NCBI GenBank assembly: GCA_026002305.1
Contig: BOBI01000032.1
Coordinates: 1-17,269 of the forward strand
Direction of reading: 5' to 3'
DNA: 17,269 bases
Source of the DNA: Spirochaetia bacterium
Lineage (GTDB): Bacteria; Spirochaetota; Spirochaetia; Treponematales; Breznakiellaceae
Below, piece after piece: positions 7,619-14,932 of the stretch. Each line of letters begins with the position of its first letter. Positions within the stretch are counted from its first letter, which is position 1. A program made the position numbers and the translations under genes. The notes under the pieces were generated by a model. The model was not told where the DNA came from and did no database searches. It saw only the letters and a list, made by a program, of their open reading frames with translations.

Positions 7619-7619
7619 A
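7592..7619 (-). promoter_or_regulatory. Promoter of the padR operon
   Basis: On the minus strand TTGACA (7619-7614) is followed after 16 bases by TATAAT (7597-7592). Both boxes are perfect sigma-70-type consensus, about 30 bases upstream of the padR ATG. The -35 box lies inside one arm of the inverted repeat. Confidence 0.8.
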
Positions 7620-7922
7620 GTGAATTATTAAAAACCTTACTCCTGAATGGGACCGGCAATTCAAAGTATCAAAATTTTATGTTAAAAAGAGAGTATGGGC
7701 GGGGGAGTATTCAAAAGGCTGAATGAGCATATATGGCGGGTGTGCGCAAAGGCGCCCTGCACTATTTTTCAGTAAGAATTGATAATGGACGCTCAGGCAG
7801 CGGGTTGATCCGTTCAGGTTTTTTGTTGTGTTTTTCAAACCTTAAGACCTATATCAATGTCATATGGCATTGGCCGTAAAAATTGGCACATAACGCTCCG
7901 GCTGTATATGAAGTAATATTGG
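7620..7922. other. Intergenic gap, about 300 bases, no gene seen
   Basis: The gap lies between the divergent padR and DUF2284 promoters. Only very short frames occur, the longest a 26-codon plus-strand one near 7695 with no ribosome binding site. A GGCGCCCTGCAC patch near 7752 resembles one at 3918. I see no clear terminator or RNA gene. Confidence 0.4.
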
Positions 7923-7951
7923 TTGACAAAATTTCTTGATTATAATATTAT
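7923..7951 (+). promoter_or_regulatory. Promoter of the DUF2284 gene
   Basis: TTGACA (7923-7928), a 17-base spacer, then TATTAT (7946-7951), placed 21 bases before the ATG. An overlapping TATAAT at 7941-7946 is too close to the -35 box. Confidence 0.7.
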
Positions 7952-7972
7952 CATGAAAATAGAGATGCAAAT

Positions 7973-8509
7973 ATGGATAACAAAGACCAAATTGATAAAA
8001 TCATAAAAGAACATTGTTTTACTGATTATAAATGGATAATTCCCCGGGAAAATATTATTGTTGCGCAATGGGTTAGGTTCCGCTGTCAATTTGGCTGTAA
8101 AAATTATGGAAAGAACGGCAGTTGTCCCCCCGCAGTACCTTCGGTTGAGGAATGCCGTAAAATGATTTATGAATATGAAAACGCTATTATTTTTCATTTT
8201 TCTATACAATCGATGAATAACGATGATACCTACAAATTGGTATCAAGGCTTTCTGAATTGGAAAGGGCAATATTTCTTGCGGGGAATTATAAAACTTTTT
8301 TGTTACAGTATAGTTCATGTGTTTTTTGCAAAGATTGTATAGCCGAAGGTACCCGTATAAAATGTATCCATAAAGATAAATCCAGACCCGGTGCTGATGC
8401 TATGGGTATTGATGTATATCAGACTGCTCATAATGTTGGGTATCCAATTCAAGTGGTTAAAGACAATAATGAAATTACCAACAGATTTGCTTTTTTGCTT
8501 ATTGATTAA
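7973..8509 (+). CDS. DUF2284 cysteine-rich, putative metal-binding protein
   Basis: A 178-aa soluble protein matching DUF2284. It has an N-terminal CxxxC...C cluster (C38, C42, C51) in the pattern RCQFGCKNYGKNGSCPP. A second cluster follows: C116, C119, C122 and C131, in CVFCKDC and KCIHKDKSRP. The family's closing GIDVYQTAHNVG motif is also present. The cysteines are expected to hold a metal, perhaps an iron-sulphur cluster; the family is common in anaerobes and its biochemical role is not established. It is a single-gene unit behind its own promoter, with a weak ribosome binding site (AGAGATG). The 210-base gap to marR has a separate promoter, so it is probably not co-transcribed with the efflux genes. 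Confidence 0.85.
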   Translation: MDNKDQIDKIIKEHCFTDYKWIIPRENIIVAQWVRFRCQFGCKNYGKNGSCPPAVPSVEECRKMIYEYENAIIFHFSIQSMNNDDTYKLVSRLSELERAIFLAGNYKTFLLQYSSCVFCKDCIAEGTRIKCIHKDKSRPGADAMGIDVYQTAHNVGYPIQVVKDNNEITNRFAFLLID

Positions 8510-8576
8510 AATATAAAATAATTACTTGATAATTTGTATCGTTATACGCAATTTTTTTTACCCCAAGACGGGGGGA

Positions 8577-8592
8577 GCGCCCTCCATGGCGC
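8577..8592 (+). repeat. GC-rich hairpin, copy 1
   Basis: GCGCC, loop CTCCAT, GGCGC: a 5-bp stem. It shares the 14-nt core CGCCCTCCATGGCG with the hairpin at 10635-10654. It lies in the DUF2284-marR gap and is loosely enclosed by ACCCC (8560-8564) and GGGGTTTT (8604-8611), which could pair and act as a weak terminator of the DUF2284 transcript. Confidence 0.55.
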
Positions 8593-8662
8593 AAGAGATT
8601 TATGGGGTTTTAATAAATAATTATACAAAAGGGCTTTTTCGCTAAAATATATAAAAAATAAT

Positions 8663-8692
8663 ATATATTTGTTGACAACTCAACTAATATAT
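8663..8692. promoter_or_regulatory. Candidate MarR operator dyad
   Basis: ATATATTTGTTGA (8663-8675) and TCAACTAATATAT (8680-8692) form 13-bp arms, 12 of 13 bases symmetric, around a CAAC spacer. The dyad covers the -35 box and most of the promoter spacer of marR. This is the expected place for autorepression by a MarR dimer. Confidence 0.65.
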
Positions 8693-8700
8693 GTTATACT
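8672..8700 (+). promoter_or_regulatory. Promoter of the marR-MATE unit
   Basis: TTGACA (8672-8677), a 17-base spacer, then TATACT (8695-8700). The marR start at 8720 is only 19 bases downstream, so the leader must be very short. The box order and spacing are near ideal. Confidence 0.82.
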
Positions 8701-8719
8701 CTTTTTCAAGGCGGTTGGC

Positions 8720-9172
8720 ATGAAAAAGAGCTTAATTAGGCTTATAACGGTTCTGTACAGAAAAAGTCAGTCCTATCTAAGCGTAGCACTTAGTAAGCAT
8801 AATCTTACAACGGCAGAACAGCCCTTTTTTGCGGCGTTGCAGAAATATGACGGTATAACGCAGGAGGAACTTTCTACGCTTATATGCGTTGACAAGGCGG
8901 CAACCGCCCGCGCCTTAAATTCACTGGAAAAAAAAGGATATGTAAAGCGGGTGCAGGATCAACATGATAAACGGCAAAATAAAGTTTTTCTAACAACCAC
9001 CGCACGAAAACATTGGCCCGCTGTAGAACGCGAGTTGATTCGTTTCAATGAACTTCTTATAAAAAATATTGATAAAAATAGTCTTGAAACTATCTATAAC
9101 TCATTGTTGCAAATGGAAGAAAACGCTACCCGTTGTTCGTTGAATAAAAATAGTATTATAGAAAAGGAGTAA
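8720..9172 (+). CDS. MarR-family transcriptional regulator
   Basis: 150 aa from the ATG at 8720, which has AAGGCGG six bases upstream. A TTG 17 codons earlier is in frame but lies within the promoter, so I reject it. The winged helix spans about residues 28-100: helix pair TTAEQPFFAALQKYDGITQE, recognition helix around DKAATARALNSLEKKGYV, and a wing with DKRQNKVFLTT. This is the classic MarR DxRxxxxxLT pattern. It precedes the MATE pump by seven bases with the pump's ribosome binding site overlapping its stop. The arrangement matches MepR-MepA of Staphylococcus. It probably represses itself and the pump by binding the dyad at 8663-8692 and releases it when a toxic compound binds. Confidence 0.93.
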   Translation: MKKSLIRLITVLYRKSQSYLSVALSKHNLTTAEQPFFAALQKYDGITQEELSTLICVDKAATARALNSLEKKGYVKRVQDQHDKRQNKVFLTTTARKHWPAVERELIRFNELLIKNIDKNSLETIYNSLLQMEENATRCSLNKNSIIEKE

Positions 9173-9179
9173 ATAAGCT

Positions 9180-10580
9180 ATGAAAATGGGAAACGAAACT
9201 ATAGTCGGTGAAGTTGCAAAAAATCCCCTTGGGTATGCCCCTATTCCCGGGCTAATCAAAAAATTTGCCGTTCCCTCTATAATCAGCCTTCTTGTCAGCG
9301 CTGCTTATAATATCACCGACCAGATATTCATTGGACAGGTTGTCGGTATGCTGGGAAATGCGGCAACAAATGTTGCGTTTCCCCTTACCACACTTACTGC
9401 CGCATTGGCACAGTTAATTGGCGTTGGGGCCGCTTCAAATTTCAATATCGCGATGGGTTCCGAAAAGCAGGACGATGCAGAAAAGTTTGTAGGTACAGGA
9501 ATTACCCTTTTTTCTATCTGTGGCATTTTACTTATGGGTATAGTGTTTCTGTTTAAGACCCCCTTACTTATGCTGTGCGGGGCTACGGATAATGTATTCC
9601 CCTATGCCGAATTATATCTTAGTATAACGGCTATTGGAATTCCGTTTTTCTTGTTCACCCAAGCGGGAAGTCAACTTATTCGTGCCGATGGAAGCCCATC
9701 GTATTTTTTGATGTGCAATGCCACCGGTGCGGTATTGAATGTTTTTCTGGACTGGTTGTTCATGTTTGTATTCCATTGGGGTATTCAAGGAGCGGCGGCG
9801 GCAACGGTTACCGGACAGGTTGTTTCATTCTTGATGTGTGTTCGGTATTTCCCGCGCTTTAAGGCGTTTAAGATTAGGTTTTCTTCGTTGCGTGTCAGGT
9901 TCAAGTATGTCCTTGCTATTGCCCGACTCGGAACCTCTAATTGTATCAATCATAGTATTATGATGGTGGTTAATATTGTTATGAATAATACTCTTACCCA
10001 TTATGGCGCGCTCGCAACATATGGCAGCGATATACCCCTTGCGGTTGCGGGTGTTATTGCCAAACTTAATAGCATATTGATCGCTTTTTCTGTTGGGATT
10101 GCCCAGGGCTGTCAGCCTATTCTTGGGTTTAATATGGGAGCAAAGAATTACGGAAGGGTAAAAGGAACGTACAAAACAGCGCTTGTGGCTACAATTGCTA
10201 TTAGCGTGCCGGCCTTTCTTGCGTTCCAATTATTTCCCCGGCCTATTATCAGTATTTTTGGTGTAGGTGATGAACTATACTTTGAGTTTGCGGAGCGTTA
10301 TTTGCGAATATTTATGTTCATGGTGTGCATTTACGGCATACAACCTTTGTCGGTCAATTACTTTTCCGGTACCGGCAACGCCCGGCAGGGAATTATGCTG
10401 TCATTATCGCGGCAGGGTTTTTTTCTGCTTCCGCTGTTGATTGTACTCCCCATGATTTTTGGCCTTAACGGCGTTCTCTACGCCGGGCCGGTTGCCGACG
10501 GGCTTGCCTGTGCTTTATCGGTATTGTTGGTTTCCCTGAATTTCAAGAAGTTGACGGTAATTGAAAAAAAGGGAATTTAG
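9180..10580 (+). CDS. MATE-family multidrug efflux pump (MepA/NorM-like)
   Basis: A 466-aa membrane protein with about twelve hydrophobic segments, the MATE norm. It has the N-terminal pattern PIPGLIKKFAVPSIISLLV followed by YNITDQIFIGQ, and the second-half repeat with SVGIAQGCQPILGFNMGAKNY. Both are typical of MATE proteins, which export cationic drugs using Na+ or H+ gradients across the inner membrane. GGAG precedes the ATG by ten bases; an ATG two codons later is a possible alternative. It is co-transcribed with marR. Codon use is unremarkable compared with genes to its left, in contrast to the AT-rich acetyltransferase that follows. The transported compound cannot be told from the sequence. 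Confidence 0.94.
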   Translation: MKMGNETIVGEVAKNPLGYAPIPGLIKKFAVPSIISLLVSAAYNITDQIFIGQVVGMLGNAATNVAFPLTTLTAALAQLIGVGAASNFNIAMGSEKQDDAEKFVGTGITLFSICGILLMGIVFLFKTPLLMLCGATDNVFPYAELYLSITAIGIPFFLFTQAGSQLIRADGSPSYFLMCNATGAVLNVFLDWLFMFVFHWGIQGAAAATVTGQVVSFLMCVRYFPRFKAFKIRFSSLRVRFKYVLAIARLGTSNCINHSIMMVVNIVMNNTLTHYGALATYGSDIPLAVAGVIAKLNSILIAFSVGIAQGCQPILGFNMGAKNYGRVKGTYKTALVATIAISVPAFLAFQLFPRPIISIFGVGDELYFEFAERYLRIFMFMVCIYGIQPLSVNYFSGTGNARQGIMLSLSRQGFFLLPLLIVLPMIFGLNGVLYAGPVADGLACALSVLLVSLNFKKLTVIEKKGI

Positions 10581-10634
10581 ATATTTGTTGGTATTTCCAA
10601 TAAAAAATATGGTAAATACTAATAATGTAAAAAA

Positions 10635-10654
10635 TCCCGCCCTCCATGGCGGGA
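10635..10654 (+). repeat. GC-rich hairpin, copy 2
   Basis: TCCCGCC, loop CTCCAT, GGCGGGA: a 7-bp stem. The loop and inner stem are identical to copy 1 at 8577-8592, while outer stem bases differ yet still pair. It lies in the 109-base gap between the MATE gene and the acetyltransferase. No T-run follows on the plus strand, so it is not a standard terminator. Confidence 0.6.
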
Positions 10655-10689
10655 GGAGAAGCGGGGTAAAAAACATATTGGAGAGTATT

Positions 10690-11331
10690 ATGAAAAATAA
10701 TATATTACCTGATCCTAATGTGATGTTTCCGGTGCCGAATATAAAAATGGTTACTTATATAAAACCAACAATTAAGAATAAAAATATAATTGTAGGGGAT
10801 TTTACTTATTTTAGTGATACAGATTTTGAAAGTCATGTAACTCATTTTTATGATTTTTATAATGATAAATTAATTATAGGAAAATTTTGTCAAATAGCAT
10901 CTGGTGTAGAATTTATAATGAACGGTGCAAATCATCAAATGAATTGTGTTTCAACATTTCCGTTTTACATTTTTGAAAAATGGAATGAAAGTGTTCCTCC
11001 GCTGGATAAAATGCCATTGAAAGGTGATACTATTATTGGAAATGATGTATGGATAGGACAAAATGCCACAATATTACCCGGTGTAAAAATTAGTGATGGT
11101 GTAATAATTGGAACAAAAAGTATAGTAGGAAGTAATGTAGAACCATATTCAATAATAGCGGGAAATCCGGCAAAAGTTATTCGGAAAAGATTTGATGATA
11201 AATTAATAGAAATAATGTTAAAATTAAAATGGTGGGATTTACCCGTAGAAGAAATAAATAAATTGATACCAATATTGCATAATAATAATTTAGAATATGT
11301 TAAAGAAGAATTAAAGAAAATTGTAAAATGA
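10690..11331 (+). CDS. Vat-like xenobiotic (streptogramin-type) O-acetyltransferase
   Basis: A 213-aa left-handed beta-helix acyltransferase of the xenobiotic acetyltransferase group. Closest by eye are the Vat enzymes, which transfer acetyl from acetyl-CoA to the hydroxyl of group A streptogramins. Shared blocks are NDKLIIGKFCQIASGVEFIM, MNGANHQM with the catalytic His82 (the same number as in VatD), the KGDTIIGNDVWIG coil, and IIAGNPAKVIRKRF. KWWDLPVEEIN follows in the C-terminal helix. The ATG at 10690 has GGAGAG upstream; an in-frame start at 10561 is inside the MATE gene and is rejected. The gene is much richer in A+T than its neighbours, suggesting recent acquisition. It may be co-transcribed with marR-MATE or use its own weak promoter. 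Substrate could also be another alcohol-bearing compound (CatB-like). Confidence 0.85.
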   Translation: MKNNILPDPNVMFPVPNIKMVTYIKPTIKNKNIIVGDFTYFSDTDFESHVTHFYDFYNDKLIIGKFCQIASGVEFIMNGANHQMNCVSTFPFYIFEKWNESVPPLDKMPLKGDTIIGNDVWIGQNATILPGVKISDGVIIGTKSIVGSNVEPYSIIAGNPAKVIRKRFDDKLIEIMLKLKWWDLPVEEINKLIPILHNNNLEYVKEELKKIVK

Positions 11332-11427
11332 ATTGTAAAGGCAAACCTCTCCTTGCCCGGGAGATCACACCGAAAAAAAAAAGGAGGGCACAGCCGCTTG
11401 AGTCTGTATGGACAAAAGGGGACATTT
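11332..11427. other. Convergent gap with possible mobile-element end remnant
   Basis: The stretch contains a ten-A tract (about 11373-11382) and the motif ACAAAAGGGGACATTTCTAT near 11412-11431. The latter looks to me like the end of an insertion element; this is pattern memory, not a match. The broken minus-strand gene ends exactly where this motif begins. A weak hairpin (GGCAA 11340-11344 with TTGCC 11353-11357) has no T-run. Confidence 0.3.
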
Positions 11428-11616
11428 CTATTGGTTGTTGACATCCGCACAGATACGGTCTTGCTCGATAATAATTTTTGCTGAAAAAACACTTGCATAT
11501 TCCCGATGGACGACGCAGTCGCTTATTATTTCCCTTGCGATCCAGCTTCGTACACTGACATTTTTATTATCCACGAGAAAAAATCTTTCCAGGGTATGCT
11601 TTGCGAAAAATCCCAA
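11428..11616 (-). pseudogene. Remnant of an AlbA_2/HATPase-type ATP-binding protein gene
   Basis: A 62-codon frame containing SWIAREIISDCVVHREYASV and then FSAKIIIEQDRI. This resembles the conserved 'REII.N.liHReY...paKfiIekDri' segment of AlbA_2/HATPase_c_4 ATP-binding proteins (annotated as putative transcriptional regulators or RNA-binding proteins). Full-length members are several hundred residues, so both ends are missing. The upstream frame is closed by a TGA just before the TTG used as start, and the downstream end runs into possible mobile-element sequence. Such proteins are often found inside type I restriction loci, which fits the position 19 bases after hsdR. Probably not functional. 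Confidence 0.6.
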
Positions 11617-11635
11617 TTGTGTTATTCCTCATACC

Positions 11636-14600
11636 TTAATTCGGTTCAGCAGCCATACCGGCGCCAAAATCTCCGGGCGTTCCAGTATAACCTTCTTTTA
11701 GTTTGTCATATAGCCTTTCAATAAACCGATCCATAATATATTCCCCAAACTCCGTATCATCAAAAATACGCATGAAAAAGCTGTCGTTTTCCACATAGCG
11801 TTGGGCGGCAATATCTTTGAATCCCTTTTTTGCTAAAAGACGGAAGGTAGAATAATCATTGGAAGCGGCAAAACCCGACCATTTGGGATCTTTTACAAAG
11901 TCATTCTGCATTTGTTCCAGGATTTTATCCTGCTCGGTAAAATTAGTTCCAAACCGTTTATTTACATCGTCAATGATTTTTGACAGGGTTTCTTTCTTTT
12001 CCTTTTTGGCGCCCGCTTCTCCTTTGATGGGCGAAAATCCGGTTTCGGTACTTTTTAAGGCAATGGAACCATCAAAGTTTTTTTCAAGGCGGTAATATTC
12101 CATAAGGATTTTATCATCAACGGAAACACGGTCAACATCCTTAGTTGGCAGAAATTTAAGGAGGAATTTTGCATACTGACTAAATTTATGAAGATCCTTA
12201 TCGAACATACGGTAGACCTGGGTAACAAAGGAATAGATGCGGACAAAGCGGGATAGGGTTTTGCTGAAAATATCCTTGGTTTCCCTATCCAATGCTTTGT
12301 AGCGGTCAATGGCGGGGGTCAAAACTTGGGCAAGTATGCCTTGAGCCGGTAGGCCCACAGCAATTTTTTCATCCGAATGATAAAATACATCTGCAAAGCG
12401 CTGTACCTCATTATTACTGTAGACCCGGTAACCATCAAGGGTATTTTTTAACTGATACAGAACATTGGGGTCGGTTTCTTCTTCCAGGATAGCGGCTTCG
12501 TAATAGGGTTCAAAAGATTTTTTCATATCTTCTGCGGTATTAACAAAGTCGAGGATGAAGGTACTGTTTTTACCCTGCATGGTACGGTTAACACGGGACA
12601 AGGTTTGAACTGCCTTAACCCCGGAAAGATTCTTATCAACAAACATGGTATGCAGATAGGGCTCATCAAAGCCGGTCTGATATTTCTCGGCAACGATAAG
12701 GACATTGTAATCATCGGTATGAAAATAGCTGCGTAATTGATCCTGCTTTATAGTCTCGCCCTTTGAGGTTTTATTGAGGCTTTCCTCGGTGTACGTTTCT
12801 TTGCCGTCTTTTATTTCATCGGAGAACGCTACCAGGGCGGATATATCGGTATAGCCTTTCATGGTAATTTGTTTGCGAAATTCAAGACAATAGCGCACCG
12901 CATGGAGACGTGACGCAGTTACTACCATAGCCTTGGCGCGAACCTTTGGTTCGATGCCGCCAATTTGGCGCATGGTGTTAGCCCGGAAATGTTCAATCAT
13001 TATTTCTGCTTTTTGCGCAATGTTATGGGGGTGAAGGGTTTGATATTTTTTTATCGCCTTAATGCCTCTGTCGGTATCCAGGGTTGGATCATCGGGGATA
13101 TTTTTAATTATTTTGTAATACATATTGTAGGTCATGTAATTTTGAAGCACATCAAGGATGAATTTTTCTTCTATGGCCTGACGCATGGAATAAATATGAA
13201 AAGCCCGGTATTTACCGTCAACTCCCTTTGTACCGAACATTTGCAGGGTTTTTTCCTTTGGCGTTGCGGTAAAGGCAAAAAACGAAAGGTTCTTCTGCTG
13301 GCCCTGGGTTGCAAGTTCATTGACTATCTTTTCATCCTCATCGGGGATGGCGTTTTCCGCATCGTTTTCCATTTTGGCATACTCGGCTAAAATCTCTTCG
13401 GTATCCGCCAATGCTTCCTTAAGTTTTTTTGCCGCATTGCCATGCTGGGAAGAATGGGCCTCATCAACAATGACCGCAAAGGATTTATTATTTCCATTTA
13501 CTGTGTTAAAGATAACCGGGAATTTTTGCAGCGTAGATATGATGATTGGGGTATTGGCATTGATCGCATCCCGAAGTTGGGCGGAATCTTTGTCTATCTT
13601 TTTTACCACCCCTTCGACATGGTCGAATTGGTATACCGTGTCCTGTAGCTGGCTGTCCAAAACCCTTCGGTCGGTGACAACAATTACGGAATTAAAGATT
13701 TTATTATCCTGTGCGTCATGCAGGCCGGACAAGCGGTGGGCCAACCACGCTATGGAATTGGATTTGCCGCTCTCGGCGCTATGCTGAATAAGATAGTTGT
13801 GACCGGGGCCATCGGCTTTTACTTCTTTCAGTAACTTAGCAACCGCATCAAGCTGATGGTAACGGGGGAATATCATGGTTTCTTTGATATCCTTTGCCTT
13901 GGTTTTAAAGTCTATCCGCTCCTCTATTTGCAGGTGCATATACTTATGTAGAATTTCAAGGAGGCTGTCTTTTTGCAGCGCTTGTTCCCATAGATAGCTG
14001 GTTTGATACCCGTTAGGATTTGGCGGATTGCCCTTGCCACCGACATTACCCGCACCATTGGAACCCTGATTGAAGGGCATAAAATAGGTTTTCTCTCCCA
14101 GAAGACGGGTGGTCATATACACGTCCGAAAGGTCAACCGCGAAGTGGACCAGAACCCGGTTTTTGAATTCAAAAATGGCATCCTTTGAAGCGCGGTCAAA
14201 CTTGTACTGCCTGATGGCGTTATCCACATTTTGTCCGGCAAACTGATCCTTCAATTCCATGCTCACCACGGGGATGCCGTTGAGAAAAAGCACTATATCT
14301 ATGCTGTTTTCGTTCAGGACTGAATAGTGGAGCTGCCGGGTACAATGGAATATATTGCTGTTATAGAGGGCGGCTGTCGTTTCATTTATGCCCGTTTCAG
14401 GTTTCCAGTAGACAAAATTGAATTGGATGCCCCGGTCGCGGAGGCCGGTACGGAGTACTTTGAGAAGCCCGATCTGTTTTACCTCTTTGCAGAAACGGTT
14501 TATGAGAGATTCGGCGGAATCATTGCCGTATATGGCGGCGTACTTTTGCCACTGCTTTGGCTGGGTGGTTTGGATAAAGGAAATGAAGGTTGACGTGTCG

Positions 14601-14716
14601 AGAGCGCGCTTACGGTCAAATTGCTTAGGGTTGCCTTTGGTATAGCCGCCGCTTGACAGGAGGGAGGATTCGATGTCGGCTTCAAATTGCTTCTCTTTGA
14701 GTTCGGAATCGGTCAT
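11636..14716 (-). CDS. hsdR: Type I restriction enzyme R (translocase/nuclease) subunit
   Basis: 1026 aa, full length for HsdR. This subunit pulls DNA using ATP and cuts it far from the recognition site. The N-terminal nuclease domain has Asp140 (IDIVLF) and Glu154-x-Lys156 (MELKDQ), the PD-(D/E)xK residues. The motor has motif I at 312-319, the DEAH box 418-421, TAT at 483-485, YQTGFD at 679-684 and QTLSRVNR at 704-711. A C-terminal helical region for binding the HsdM-HsdS complex follows. One oddity is motif I reading HSAESGKS, where the family normally has HSAGSGKS: Glu315 (codon 13772-13774) replaces the loop glycine. The ATG overlaps the stop of the DUF3791 gene (ATGA). Partners: hsdS is truncated and hsdM is outside the window. 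Confidence 0.96.
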   Translation of the reverse strand: MTDSELKEKQFEADIESSLLSSGGYTKGNPKQFDRKRALDTSTFISFIQTTQPKQWQKYAAIYGNDSAESLINRFCKEVKQIGLLKVLRTGLRDRGIQFNFVYWKPETGINETTAALYNSNIFHCTRQLHYSVLNENSIDIVLFLNGIPVVSMELKDQFAGQNVDNAIRQYKFDRASKDAIFEFKNRVLVHFAVDLSDVYMTTRLLGEKTYFMPFNQGSNGAGNVGGKGNPPNPNGYQTSYLWEQALQKDSLLEILHKYMHLQIEERIDFKTKAKDIKETMIFPRYHQLDAVAKLLKEVKADGPGHNYLIQHSAESGKSNSIAWLAHRLSGLHDAQDNKIFNSVIVVTDRRVLDSQLQDTVYQFDHVEGVVKKIDKDSAQLRDAINANTPIIISTLQKFPVIFNTVNGNNKSFAVIVDEAHSSQHGNAAKKLKEALADTEEILAEYAKMENDAENAIPDEDEKIVNELATQGQQKNLSFFAFTATPKEKTLQMFGTKGVDGKYRAFHIYSMRQAIEEKFILDVLQNYMTYNMYYKIIKNIPDDPTLDTDRGIKAIKKYQTLHPHNIAQKAEIMIEHFRANTMRQIGGIEPKVRAKAMVVTASRLHAVRYCLEFRKQITMKGYTDISALVAFSDEIKDGKETYTEESLNKTSKGETIKQDQLRSYFHTDDYNVLIVAEKYQTGFDEPYLHTMFVDKNLSGVKAVQTLSRVNRTMQGKNSTFILDFVNTAEDMKKSFEPYYEAAILEEETDPNVLYQLKNTLDGYRVYSNNEVQRFADVFYHSDEKIAVGLPAQGILAQVLTPAIDRYKALDRETKDIFSKTLSRFVRIYSFVTQVYRMFDKDLHKFSQYAKFLLKFLPTKDVDRVSVDDKILMEYYRLEKNFDGSIALKSTETGFSPIKGEAGAKKEKKETLSKIIDDVNKRFGTNFTEQDKILEQMQNDFVKDPKWSGFAASNDYSTFRLLAKKGFKDIAAQRYVENDSFFMRIFDDTEFGEYIMDRFIERLYDKLKEGYTGTPGDFGAGMAAEPN

Positions 14717-14931
14717 GCGCTTTCCTTTTGTTTTTGAATGGCAAGAAAGTCATCAATACGGGATATGGTAGCCTGACTGCCTTCAATGTGTAATATTTCA
14801 TAGCAATCTACAATATATTCTGTTACCCCATAGGTATCAAATAAGTCCAGCACTTCTTTGCCGGATAGTTTTTTTTGCGATTTATAAATTTCGATACAGT
14901 AAATTAAAAAGTCAATTTCGTTTTTACACAT
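14713..14931 (-). CDS. DUF3791 small protein, putative toxin-antitoxin-like partner
   Basis: 72 aa from the ATG at 14929-14931, which has GGAGG nine bases upstream. The frame is open further upstream but without another good start signal. The sequence MCKNEIDFLIYCIEIY, then LFDTYGVTEYIVDCYEILH, matches the DUF3791 pattern (a helical protein with a 'yxvtexixxxyexlH' core). DUF3791 genes typically sit beside DUF3990 genes, as here. Function is not established; an antitoxin or regulatory role toward the DUF3990 ADP-ribosyltransferase-like protein is inferred from that pairing. Its TGA overlaps the hsdR start by four bases, and the preceding gene ends one base upstream, so it is translationally tied to both. 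Confidence 0.75.
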   Translation of the reverse strand: MCKNEIDFLIYCIEIYKSQKKLSGKEVLDLFDTYGVTEYIVDCYEILHIEGSQATISRIDDFLAIQKQKESA

Positions 14932-14932
14932 A

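Noticed and set aside
7880..7905. GCACATAACGCTCCGGCTG looks like one end of an integron attC site
   Set aside because: The boxes do not fit the RYYYAAC/GTTRRRY consensus and no matching partner lies within 150 bases on either side.
8669..8719. Earlier TTG start for the MarR gene
   Set aside because: It lies inside the promoter and operator, upstream of the expected transcript start; the ATG at 8720 has a proper ribosome binding site.
9825..10229. 134-codon minus-strand frame inside the MATE gene
   Set aside because: Antisense to a clear MATE coding region, no ribosome binding site and no domain-like pattern.
10561..10689. N-terminal extension of the acetyltransferase to an in-frame start at 10561
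   Set aside because: The extension overlaps the MATE gene and the hairpin, shows no family similarity, and the ATG at 10690 gives the same catalytic His numbering as VatD with a good ribosome binding site.
11340..11382. Hairpin plus A-tract considered as a bidirectional terminator between the convergent genes
   Set aside because: The stem is only five base pairs and the A-tract is on the wrong side for a minus-strand terminator; no T-run follows on the plus strand.
13320..13787. 155-codon plus-strand frame inside hsdR
   Set aside because: Antisense shadow of the HsdR motor domain with no recognisable protein features.
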